From assembly GCA_016708125.1 (NCBI GenBank), contig JADJGF010000001.1, forward strand, positions 2,254,001 through 2,318,000: DNA of 64,000 nt. The letters are read 5' to 3'. Both the position numbers and the translations under genes were made by a program. Source of the DNA: Ignavibacteriota bacterium. GTDB taxonomy: Bacteria; Bacteroidota; Ignavibacteria; Ignavibacteriales; Melioribacteraceae. Below, piece after piece: positions 27,285-35,052 of the stretch. Positions within the stretch are counted from its first letter, which is position 1. Every line of letters begins with the position of its first letter. The notes beneath the pieces are model-generated. The model ran no database searches. It worked only from the letters and a program-made list of their open reading frames with translations, and was not told the origin of the DNA.

Positions 27285-28032
27285 TATCAATTAACCTCAC
27301 ATTTCCTAAATAAACAGCGCCAAAAAGTCTATCAAATTTTTCTTCTATGTAATCAATTTTAAAACCGGATTTAATAAGCTCAGATTTCTTTTCTTCAATA
27401 GTTTTATGCGACATTAAAATTTTTGGAAATTCTGAAGCAATAATTCTGTTTTCTTGAGTTAACAATATATTTCTTGAACTTAATGCCAAACCATCTTTAT
27501 CTCTAAAGGTTGGACAAGAAATAATATTTACATCCATAAATAATGCTTTTACCATATTTCTAATAAGTAAAAACTGTTGATAATCTTTTTCACCGAAATA
27601 TGCATTAGTTGGTTTTATGATATTAAAAAGTTTTGAGACAACAGTTAATACGCCGTTAAAGTGACCTTTTCTTGTAGCTCCGCATAAATCTAAACTTAAA
27701 TCATTTTCCGTAATTTTGAATTTATAATCATCAGGATATATTGTTTCATAATTAGGAAGAAATAAATAATCTACTTTATTCTGTTCTAATATTTCAATAT
27801 CAGCATCAAAATTTGCTGGATAATTTTTTAAATCATTTTGATCATTAAATTGTGTTTGATTCACATAAATACTTACTACAGTAACTTTATTTTCTAATTT
27901 TGATTTTTTTATTAATGAAATATGTCCCTCATGCAATGCACCCATTGTAGGCACAAAACCAATATTTTTATTCTTTAGTTTATGCGATCTTACAATCTCT
28001 GTCCATTCAACCGGATAGTAAAATATTTCCAT
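27271..28032 (-). CDS. panC: Pantothenate synthetase
   Basis: The 253-residue protein shows the adenylate-forming signatures VPTMGALHEGHISL, FGEKDYQQFLLI and ALSSRN. It joins pantoate and beta-alanine to pantothenate with ATP. At 253 residues it is slightly shorter than the usual 280, missing part of the C-terminal dimer domain tail. Its start abuts the panB stop, and it overlaps coaBC. Confidence 0.93.
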   Translation of the reverse strand: MEIFYYPVEWTEIVRSHKLKNKNIGFVPTMGALHEGHISLIKKSKLENKVTVVSIYVNQTQFNDQNDLKNYPANFDADIEILEQNKVDYLFLPNYETIYPDDYKFKITENDLSLDLCGATRKGHFNGVLTVVSKLFNIIKPTNAYFGEKDYQQFLLIRNMVKALFMDVNIISCPTFRDKDGLALSSRNILLTQENRIIASEFPKILMSHKTIEEKKSELIKSGFKIDYIEEKFDRLFGAVYLGNVRLIDNVKI

Positions 28033-28818
28033 TTAAAAGCTTTCTTTTTGTGATGGATAAATTTTCATTTTAACTTCTTTATTAAATTCATTTAATGCAG
28101 ATTGAAATAATTCATATCCATTTAAAAATTTCTTTAAAAATTTTGGATTGAATTCATTGTTAAGGCCTAACAAATCTTGCAGAACCAGTACTTGTCCGGA
28201 TGTATGCGGACCAGCGCCAATACCAATTGTAGGAATTTCTAATTTATTTGTAATTTCTTTTGCTAATTCCGAATATAATAATTCTAATACAATTCCTGAA
28301 CATCCAGCATTTTCTAATTCAACTGCTTGAGTTAAAATTAGTTCAAATTCTTTTATAGATTTTCCTTGAACTTTATATCCTCCAAATTTATTTATTGATT
28401 GCGGAGTAAGTCCAAGATGACCAAATACTGGAATTCCGGAATCAGTTAATATTTTTATATATTCAATGGTACCGAAAACGCCTTCAATTTTAAGTGCTTG
28501 TGCGCCGGCTTTCATCAACTTATCAACTGATTCCATAAAAACGTGGTTACCTTTTTGATGAAGTAAAAAAGGCAAATCGGCAATTAAAAATTTATCAGTT
28601 CCTTTTCTTACTGATTTTACATGCGTTTCAATCATTTCAACTGAAGCATTTATTGTTGAGTTGAATCCATGCATTACCATTGCAGAACTATCACCGACTA
28701 AAACAGCGTCAATTTCGGAATTATCAATTATTTTTGCACTCCAGAAATCATAACAAGTTACAATTGAAATTGGTATCTGATTATTTTTATTTAATTGAAA
28801 ATCAATTATGCTATTCAT
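28033..28818 (-). CDS. panB: 3-methyl-2-oxobutanoate hydroxymethyltransferase
   Basis: A 261-residue (beta/alpha)8 barrel that adds the hydroxymethyl group from methylene-THF to alpha-ketoisovalerate. Conserved elements are VTCYDFWSAKI, VGDSSAMVMHG, KIEGVFGT, GHLGLTPQSINKFGG and IGIGAGPHTSGQVLV. I start at ATG 28818 because the upstream TTG (28833) has no better context and the alignment-like N-terminus begins near here. A short hydrophobic frame (28811..28945) overlaps this start. Confidence 0.93.
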   Translation of the reverse strand: MNSIIDFQLNKNNQIPISIVTCYDFWSAKIIDNSEIDAVLVGDSSAMVMHGFNSTINASVEMIETHVKSVRKGTDKFLIADLPFLLHQKGNHVFMESVDKLMKAGAQALKIEGVFGTIEYIKILTDSGIPVFGHLGLTPQSINKFGGYKVQGKSIKEFELILTQAVELENAGCSGIVLELLYSELAKEITNKLEIPTIGIGAGPHTSGQVLVLQDLLGLNNEFNPKFLKKFLNGYELFQSALNEFNKEVKMKIYPSQKESF

Positions 28819-28945
28819 GATTCTTACTTTCAAATTTATTTGAATAAAAAAATTGATATGTTCTTTGATTTTTGTTCAGATAAAGAATAATGCAAATTGA
28901 AATTAAGAATGTAAATAAGAAATGTTGTAAGATTTGGTTTTTCAT
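28811..28945 (-). CDS. Possible 44-residue membrane protein ahead of panB
   Basis: ATG 28945 opens a frame reading MKNQILQHF, then one strongly hydrophobic helix (LFTFLISICIILYL) and a basic/polar tail, ending TAG 28811-28813. Its stop lies just inside the panB gene (ATGAATAG), an overlap typical of translationally coupled genes, and AGG lies upstream of its start. No family is recognised. It could be a real leader or small membrane protein, or chance in AT-rich DNA. Confidence 0.35.
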   Translation of the reverse strand: MKNQILQHFLFTFLISICIILYLNKNQRTYQFFYSNKFESKNHE

Positions 28946-29409
28946 TTAAGGTACCTGTCAATTTGATCAAGTCCAATATTATAAATTATAAAAATTGTAA
29001 TCTTCTCATATAGAGATAGATTCAAATATTGAGTTCAAAAATAGATTTTATAGACTAATAAAACAAGATAGAAAATATTACTAACTCTAACAAAATTTGA
29101 TTTTATGAATAGCACATAACGAACTTCATTTTAATCTTATGAAAATAGGTATTGCTTTTAATTTTCTAAGAATTCATAAAAATATTAATAGTGTTTTAGA
29201 AATTAGAGAAACAATATTTTTCAAGTGCAAATAATTAGTTTATTGAATTTAATTCTTAAAGATTATTGAATTTATTAATAACTTTTATTTGAAAACACTT
29301 TATTAGAATTTTTATCTATTTAACAATAATTTAATATTAAAAAAATATTTTAGTAATATTTATGATATAATCTTCTTTTTTAATTTATTTTTTTTGATAA
29401 AAAGGGAAA
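28946..29409. other. Divergent intergenic region between CoA and NAD gene clusters
   Basis: 464 bp of about 80% AT sequence between divergent operons. I see no gene, repeat or RNA. It must hold the promoters of both clusters. Two TTAA-type units 11 bp apart (29319 and 29330) lie near nadB but are too few to call a Pho box. Confidence 0.5.
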
Positions 29410-30996
29410 ATGGAAAAACAAATAGTCAAATCAGATTTTCTTATTATTGGAAGCGGCTTAGCTGGATTAACTTCTGCAATTTACGCATCTGAATATGGTT
29501 CTGTAAATTTAGTTTCAAAAAGTAAATTTAATATTAGCAGCACATATTGGGCACAAGGGGGAATTGCTGCTGCAATTGATAAATCAGATTCACCAGAAAT
29601 ACATTATCAAGATACAATTATTGCCGGTGGTGAATTATGCAATAAAAAAATGGTTGAAATTTTAGTAAACGATGGAATAGAAAGAGTTAATGACTTAATA
29701 AAATGGGGAATGGAGTTTGATAAAGTTAAAAATCAATTACATCTTGGTTTAGAAGGCGGACACAGCAATAGACGAATTCTTCATGCTGGCGGCGATGCGA
29801 CTGGAAGTAAAGTAGTTGATTTTTTATCGAAATTGGTGCAATCAAAAAAAAATATTAATATATTTCAAAATACTCAAGTGCTTGAATTACTAAGTGAAAA
29901 TGAAGTTTGTTATGGTGCAAATTCATATTCATGGGAATCTAAAGAACAATATTTATTTTATGCTCCAATTACAATCCTCGCAACTGGTGGCGGCTCTGGA
30001 ATATTTTCTCGTACAACAAATCCCTACACATCAACCGGTGATGGAATTAGCTTAGCATATAATATTGGTGCTGAAATAAGCGACATGGAATTTTTACAAT
30101 TTCACCCAACTGCATTTTACTCGGAGAACGATCAAACCTTTCTGATTACTGAAGCAATAAGAGGTGAAGGTGCATATTTAGTAAATGGGGAAGGAAGAAG
30201 ATTTATGAAGCATATTCATCCCAAAGGAGAATTAGCGCCAAGAGATATTGTTTCAAAGGCAATATTCTATGAGTTACGAAATTCAAAAATAAAATCTGTA
30301 TTTCTCGATCTTACACATTTGGATGCAAACAAAATTAAAGAAAGATTTAATTCCATTTATGAGAAAGCTATTGAATATAACATCGATATTACAAAGAATT
30401 TAATACCGGTTTCACCAGCAGCTCACTATATGATTGGAGGAATTAAAACTGATTCCGAAGGAAGAACAAATATTAAAGGATTATTTGCATGCGGCGAAGT
30501 ATCAGCAACCGGTGTTCATGGAGCAAATCGTTTAGCAAGCAATTCACTTTTGGAATGCTTAGTTTTTGCGAAAAGATGTGTCGAAATTAGCAGCGATGAA
30601 ATTACAAATATTTCAGATAGTGTTTTTAACAAATCACTTGAAAATATTAATTACAAAATTAATAATTCAATAGTGAATAATTTTTTAAGTTTTAAGAATA
30701 AAATTGCTACATTATTAAACAACAATGTTGGAATTGTAAGAAACAACGAACTATTGAATTCTGCACTTGAGGAATTAGACAACTACAAAAATTTTGCTGA
30801 TCAGAAAGAATTTGAATATTATTCATTTAGAATAAAAAGTATTATTGATATTAGTGAAATGATAATTAAAGCTGCACTGCAAAGAGAAGAAAGCCGCGGA
30901 ACGCATCAAAGAAGTGAATTTACAAAATCACATGAAAAATTTCTCGGACATTTTATTTTCAGAAAAGATTCTCCAATTAGATTTGACAAAGAATAA
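29410..30996 (+). CDS. nadB: L-aspartate oxidase
   Basis: The 528-residue flavoenzyme oxidises L-aspartate to iminoaspartate, the first step of de novo NAD synthesis. It has the FAD-binding LIIGSGLAGLTSAIYA, STYWAQGGIAAAI, GGHSNRRILHAGGDATG, FLQFHPTAFY, GEGAYLVNGEGRRFM and the C-terminal HGANRLASNSLLECLVFA that distinguish NadB from succinate dehydrogenase flavoproteins. It starts at ATG with AAAGGG upstream and leads the nadB-nadC-nadA operon. Confidence 0.94.
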   Translation: MEKQIVKSDFLIIGSGLAGLTSAIYASEYGSVNLVSKSKFNISSTYWAQGGIAAAIDKSDSPEIHYQDTIIAGGELCNKKMVEILVNDGIERVNDLIKWGMEFDKVKNQLHLGLEGGHSNRRILHAGGDATGSKVVDFLSKLVQSKKNINIFQNTQVLELLSENEVCYGANSYSWESKEQYLFYAPITILATGGGSGIFSRTTNPYTSTGDGISLAYNIGAEISDMEFLQFHPTAFYSENDQTFLITEAIRGEGAYLVNGEGRRFMKHIHPKGELAPRDIVSKAIFYELRNSKIKSVFLDLTHLDANKIKERFNSIYEKAIEYNIDITKNLIPVSPAAHYMIGGIKTDSEGRTNIKGLFACGEVSATGVHGANRLASNSLLECLVFAKRCVEISSDEITNISDSVFNKSLENINYKINNSIVNNFLSFKNKIATLLNNNVGIVRNNELLNSALEELDNYKNFADQKEFEYYSFRIKSIIDISEMIIKAALQREESRGTHQRSEFTKSHEKFLGHFIFRKDSPIRFDKE

Positions 30997-31000
30997 AAGT

Positions 31001-31846
31001 ATGAGTAATGAAAAAGAATATTTACAAAACTTAGAAGCATTAATAAATTTAGCAATATCAGAAGATATAAAAACGGGTGATATTACTACAGAAGCTATTA
31101 TTCCAATATCAGACAATGCAGAAGGATTTTTGAAATCTAAAAATGATGGAATTGTGTGTGGATTACAAGTTGCAGAATTAGTATTTAAAAAATTTGATAT
31201 TAATCTAAATTGGAAAAGTAATTTTAATGATGGAGAAAAAATTATTAATGGTTCAATTCTTGCAAATTTTTCTGGGAAATATAACTCGTTACTTTCTGCG
31301 GAAAGAATTGCATTAAACTTTATCCAAAGAATGTCTGCAATTTCTACAAAAACATTTCAATTTGTAAATGAATTAAAAGGTACAAAAACTAAATTACTTG
31401 ATACAAGAAAAACAATTCCGGGTTATAGATTGTTGGACAAGTATGCCGTTAAAATTGGCGGAGGAACCAATCACAGATTTGGTTTGTATGATCTTGTAAT
31501 GATAAAAGATAATCATATTGAAGTTGCCGGCAGTATTACAAATGCGGTTAATCAAGTTAGAAATACTTACCAGAATAAATTTAAAATAGAAGTTGAAACT
31601 AAAAATTTAAATGAAGTTCAAGAAGCTTTAAATTTAAATGTTGATATAATTATGCTTGATAATATGTCAATTGATGAAATGAAAACGTCAATCAAATTAA
31701 TAAATGGAAAAGCATTAACAGAAGCTTCCGGTAATGTAACATTGGAAAAATTAAAATCAATTGCAGAAACCGGAGTCGATTTTATTTCGGTAGGAGAATT
31801 AACACATTCAGTTAAAGCATTTGATATTGGTATGTATATTAAATAA
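31001..31846 (+). CDS. nadC: Nicotinate-nucleotide pyrophosphorylase (quinolinate phosphoribosyltransferase)
   Basis: The 281-residue enzyme converts quinolinate and PRPP to nicotinate mononucleotide. Motifs include SEDIKTGDITT, ISTKTFQFV, LLDTRKTIPGYR, KIGGGTNHRFGLYD, IKDNHIEVAGS and EASGNVTLE. The start is ATG 31001, five bases behind the nadB stop; an in-frame GTG at 30914 inside nadB would add 29 residues of nadB-frame-derived sequence and is unlikely. Confidence 0.94.
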   Translation: MSNEKEYLQNLEALINLAISEDIKTGDITTEAIIPISDNAEGFLKSKNDGIVCGLQVAELVFKKFDINLNWKSNFNDGEKIINGSILANFSGKYNSLLSAERIALNFIQRMSAISTKTFQFVNELKGTKTKLLDTRKTIPGYRLLDKYAVKIGGGTNHRFGLYDLVMIKDNHIEVAGSITNAVNQVRNTYQNKFKIEVETKNLNEVQEALNLNVDIIMLDNMSIDEMKTSIKLINGKALTEASGNVTLEKLKSIAETGVDFISVGELTHSVKAFDIGMYIK

Positions 31847-31861
31847 TGAAAGAATTTTAAA

Positions 31862-32800
31862 ATGGATAATTCAGAATTAATTAATGAAATAAATAGATTA
31901 CGAAAAGAAAAAAATACAGTAATACTTGCGCATAATTATCAAATAGGCGAAATTCAAGATATAGCTGATTTTGTTGGAGATTCTCTTGGATTAAGTCAGA
32001 TGGCTGCTAAATCAGAAGCTGATATGATTGTCTTTTGCGGTGTTCATTTTATGGCTGAAACAGCTTCGATTCTTGCACCAGAAAAAAAAGTTATTATTCC
32101 CGATTTAAATGCCGGATGTTCACTTGCTGATACTATAAATGTTGAGCAATTAAGAAATTGGAAAAAAGAAAATCCGGATGCAGTTGTTGTTTCTTATGTA
32201 AATACAACTGCTGAAGTAAAAGCTGAAACTGATTACTGTTGTACTTCATCAAATGCAGTAAAAATTGTTAATTCCATACCGGAAGAAAAACAAATACTTT
32301 TTCTGCCCGATCAGTATTTAGGAAATTATGTTAAATACATAACAACTAGAAATATTAAGATATGGAAGGGAGCTTGTCATGTTCATGAAAAAATTGGTGA
32401 ATTAGATTTTGACATAGCTGAAAATAAATTTCCAAATGCGGAGTTCCTTATTCATCCGGAATGCGGTTGTTCAACATCATGTATGTTTAAAGCTTCACAA
32501 AATCCCGATTTAAAACTAAATATTTATTCTACTGAAGGAATGTTAAGAAGAGTTAATGAATCGGATTCAGATGAATTTGTTATAGCTACGGAAATTGGAA
32601 TTTTACATAGAATGAAAAAAAACAATCCGGAGAAAATATTTCATCCGGCAAGCGACGCTTCTATTTGTGAATATATGAAAATGAACACAATAGAAAATTT
32701 GTATCAATCATTATTATTTGAAAAATATGAAGTAAAAGTTGATAAAGAAATTGCTGATAAAGCAAGGCTATCTATTCAAAGAATGATTGAAATATTTTAG
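31862..32800 (+). CDS. nadA: Quinolinate synthase
   Basis: The 312-residue iron-sulfur enzyme condenses iminoaspartate and dihydroxyacetone phosphate to quinolinate. It has AHNYQIGEIQDIADFVGDS, FCGVHFMAETA, NAGCSLAD, NTTAEVKAETDYCCTS, LPDQYLGNYV and HPECGCSTSC, including the cysteines for the [4Fe-4S] cluster. It follows nadC by 15 bp and completes the de novo route to NAD in this operon. Confidence 0.94.
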   Translation: MDNSELINEINRLRKEKNTVILAHNYQIGEIQDIADFVGDSLGLSQMAAKSEADMIVFCGVHFMAETASILAPEKKVIIPDLNAGCSLADTINVEQLRNWKKENPDAVVVSYVNTTAEVKAETDYCCTSSNAVKIVNSIPEEKQILFLPDQYLGNYVKYITTRNIKIWKGACHVHEKIGELDFDIAENKFPNAEFLIHPECGCSTSCMFKASQNPDLKLNIYSTEGMLRRVNESDSDEFVIATEIGILHRMKKNNPEKIFHPASDASICEYMKMNTIENLYQSLLFEKYEVKVDKEIADKARLSIQRMIEIF

Positions 32801-32911
32801 CTTGCTAAATTATGGTTTTTAATTGCAGATTTTCTGTAGATATTGGTTGGCTCTAACTCTGATCTGAAAAGGGGAATGATAGTTCAGATATCCGAAAAGT
32901 ACTAGTAGTAT

Positions 32912-33010
32912 TCACAACTTTTCTAGAATATCCGTAAAATTAAAACTGGAAATATTCATATCATTATTTACAGAAAAAAATGAACCTTTGGGAAAATTTT
33001 GTTGGCAGAC
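32912..33010 (-). pseudogene. C-terminal fragment of a second beta-propeller phytase
   Basis: On the minus strand the frame ending at TGA 32912-32914 reads NFPKGSFFSVNND, then MNISSFNFTDIL. This aligns with NFPKGVFFAVNND and KNISSFNLSEIL at the end of the phytase at 18177. Similarity fades at about 33001, so only roughly 30 codons survive and no complete gene is present. It is the relic of a paralogous phytase gene, or of a duplication. Confidence 0.75.
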
Positions 33011-33163
33011 AATGTTCATCTCTAATAAATGTAAATGATCCAGAAGGATGGAACGGTTTTATAGTATCAAAACGCTTTATTTTCAACTAAAATTTTATAA
33101 AACGACTTCGCGTAAATATTTTCCTCACCTTATTTTTGCCTTCAAAATTGCTAATAAAAAAAA

Positions 33164-33787
33164 TCAGATTCCGGTTTTCATACCAGACGGTACCGTCTTT
33201 TTAATAGTCCAGAAACCATAAGCCTTAAAATATTCATTGGGATCTTTCACGTTTCCATAATTTACCGGATCAATAACATAAGGAATAATATTGCTGTTCT
33301 TAAGTATCAACTCAACTGCTTCCAATGTATTTTTTGGTCCGACTTTATCATTATCAAATGCAATAACAACATTTTTTATCTTTCTTGTTCTTGACCCTTC
33401 TAAATGTTTCTTGCCAAACATTCCTTGTCCTACTGCAGTAATATTATTCATTCCCAAAGTTTGAAGGTATATCGCATCGAGATATCCTTCCACAACAATT
33501 AAAGTTTGTTCTGACTTGTCAACTTTATCCAACCCGAATAAATCATCTTTGGCAAGTCCCGGTGTGCTGTCCCATCTCACACAATCATGAGGTTTACCAT
33601 CAAAAGTAGTAACAGTTATTCCCTTAGGAGCGGTAGCTCTTTTCATAAATCCGGTTATAAATCCTTCCGAGCTACGGTATGGAAAAGCTAATCGAAAATT
33701 ATCACCGAAGTATCCTTGAAGTTTCAAACCCGAAGACCGTAATGCTTCCGTCTCTGCGGTGAGTAAGCAATTTAATTCCGGAAGCAA
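33164..33787 (-). pseudogene. Truncated TOPRIM-type DNA primase fragment
   Basis: About 207 residues of a primase core: FRLAFPYRSSEGFITGFMKR (fold before TOPRIM), the TOPRIM glutamate in VVEGYLDAIYLQ, a DxD-type segment in VVIAFDNDKVGP and the KDPNEYF end motif. The zinc-binding and catalytic N-terminus and everything C-terminal to TOPRIM are missing. The frame ends in WTIKKTVPSGMKTGI, which is encoded by the 43-bp repeat also present at 6321, so the gene was cut there. It is probably a remnant of a phage or integrative element. Confidence 0.72.
33168..33210 (-). repeat. 43-bp dispersed repeat with perfect 12-bp palindrome, copy 2
   Basis: Matches 6321..6363 at 41 of 43 positions; the palindrome GACGGTACCGTC is at 33186..33197. 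It forms the 3' end of the truncated primase frame, so the repeat marks the breakpoint of that gene. Confidence 0.8.
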
Positions 33788-33896
33788 TTAGAAATGCAGA
33801 CAAATAAAAATTCTTATTTTCATAAATGCTTTGCATAGAGTTATCTCCATTAGAATAAAATGGATAATTTCCCTTTTTCCTTAATTTGTAAGACAT
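33702..33896 (-). pseudogene. DUF5659-like fragment fused to the primase remnant
   Basis: A 64-residue frame contains NKNFYLSAFLIASGIKLL, then DGSITVFGFETS. This resembles the DUF5659 domain often found in phage and mobile-element modules. It stops where a normal domain would continue, and its last third overlaps the start of the primase fragment in another frame. This looks like a deletion junction between two element genes rather than a functional gene. Confidence 0.45.
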
Positions 33897-34129
33897 TGAT
33901 TATTTTATTTATTACTGAGGTTTATAGAAGAAATTGAAAGATTTATTTTCACCACTTAATTAGAAAAAACAAAACCTATCAACAAATCGAGTATAATAAT
34001 ACTATAATATCCGATATAGTTTATTTAGATGCAGGTATTTCTAGAATATTTTTACTATACATTTTTTTGGGCACAATATTATTAAAAAAGCTTGATTTTA
34101 GAAAAAAAAGTAAATAAGTTTACTGACTT

Positions 34130-34171
34130 GGAGAGTACCTAACTCTCCGTAATAACTTCTAAAGAGGTTAT
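34130..34171 (+). promoter_or_regulatory. Two adjacent hairpins in the putative leader of the cold-shock gene
   Basis: Hairpin 1 has perfect arms GGAGAGT (34130-34136) and ACTCTCC (34142-34148). Hairpin 2 pairs ATAACTTC (34152-34159) with GAGGTTAT (34164-34171) with one G-U pair. They lie 113 bp before the csp ATG and lack a T-run, so they are more likely leader RNA structure than a terminator. Cold-shock mRNAs commonly have long structured leaders. Confidence 0.4.
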
Positions 34172-34284
34172 ATAAATAAGTAAGTGGTTGATCAGCAATT
34201 TTCAAGGTAGTATTTTGTTTTTGTGGTTATTTTGAAGCTCTGTTCAACTCCTTGTTTTATCATTATTTAAAGGAAAGCTGTAAA

Positions 34285-34494
34285 ATGGCAGAGCGTAAAG
34301 AAGGAACCGTAAAATGGTTCAACAATTCAAAAGGTTATGGCTTTATTCAACAATCTGAAGGTGAAGATTTATTTGTTCACTTTAAATCTATTGTTGGAGA
34401 TGGTTATAAATCTTTAAAAGAAGGCCAAAAAGTAGAATTTACTGTTGGTGAAGGTCAAAAAGGTCCTCAAGCTCAGGATGTAAAAATTTTATAA
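34285..34494 (+). CDS. Cold-shock domain protein (CspA family)
   Basis: The 69-residue single cold-shock domain has the RNA-binding motifs GTVKWFNNSKGYGFIQ (RNP1) and DLFVHFKSI (RNP2). It should bind single-stranded nucleic acid and act as an RNA chaperone. ATG 34285 is preceded by AAAGGAAA at good spacing; the longer in-frame start at 34252 adds an unrelated tail. A strong terminator follows 28 bp after the stop, so it is probably monocistronic. Confidence 0.95.
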   Translation: MAERKEGTVKWFNNSKGYGFIQQSEGEDLFVHFKSIVGDGYKSLKEGQKVEFTVGEGQKGPQAQDVKIL

Positions 34495-34522
34495 TTTTTA
34501 TTTCTTTTTGATGCATTTTTTT

Positions 34523-34549
34523 AATCCAGCTTTTTGCTGGATTTTTTTT
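34523..34549 (+). terminator. Rho-independent terminator after csp
   Basis: AATCCAGC (34523-34530), a five-T loop and GCTGGATT (34536-34543), followed by a run of T. Confidence 0.9.
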
Positions 34550-34635
34550 GTCAACTAGTTTTAATTATTATATTTTTGATACTTAAATTTCGATAGTTAA
34601 AAATGTTTTTCCATTTTCGATAATCATTGTATTAA

Positions 34636-35052
34636 ATGAACACGAAAAAATTTATTATTAATAGTGAATACAAGAATGTTAATTCAGTTTGTTTTATTAC
34701 AAAAACATTCTGCGAAGATCATTTTATTTCTGAAAACAGTATTAGAGAAATTGAATTAAGTCTTGCCGAGGCTTTAAATAATATTATTAAACATGCATAT
34801 AAAGGCGAAGAAAATAATACAATTGAAATTTCACTGGAAATAATCAGTAATAAGTTTAAAGTAATTTTATCGGATTTCGGAATAGAACGTTCTAACCTTA
34901 ACAAACCGACTCTTGAATTTGACCCAAACGATATTGAAAGCCTTCCCGAAGGCGGTATGGGCTTATTCATAATTGAGCAGCTTATGGATGAAACAAATTA
35001 TTTACGCGATGGGAACAAAAATATTTTCACTATGGTTAAAACCATAAAATAA
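34636..35052 (+). CDS. Anti-sigma-factor-like serine kinase (RsbW/SpoIIAB-type HATPase)
   Basis: The 138-residue GHKL ATPase has the N box (ALNNIIKHAY), a G1-like DFG segment and a G2 box (GGMGLFIIEQLMDE). Such stand-alone ATPases bind or phosphorylate anti-sigma antagonists in partner-switching pathways. No STAS partner is encoded beside it. Its TAA overlaps the ATG of the Sel1-repeat gene, indicating coupled translation. Confidence 0.85.
   Translation: MNTKKFIINSEYKNVNSVCFITKTFCEDHFISENSIREIELSLAEALNNIIKHAYKGEENNTIEISLEIISNKFKVILSDFGIERSNLNKPTLEFDPNDIESLPEGGMGLFIIEQLMDETNYLRDGNKNIFTMVKTIK

Noticed and set aside
29319..29340. Two TTTAA(C/T)A units 11 bp apart upstream of nadB
   Set aside because: Only two units, and TTAA is frequent in this AT-rich DNA; not enough for a Pho box, and NAD synthesis is not an expected target.
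34130..34171. Hairpins before csp as a terminator of an upstream gene
   Set aside because: No T-run follows either stem and no intact plus-strand gene lies directly upstream.
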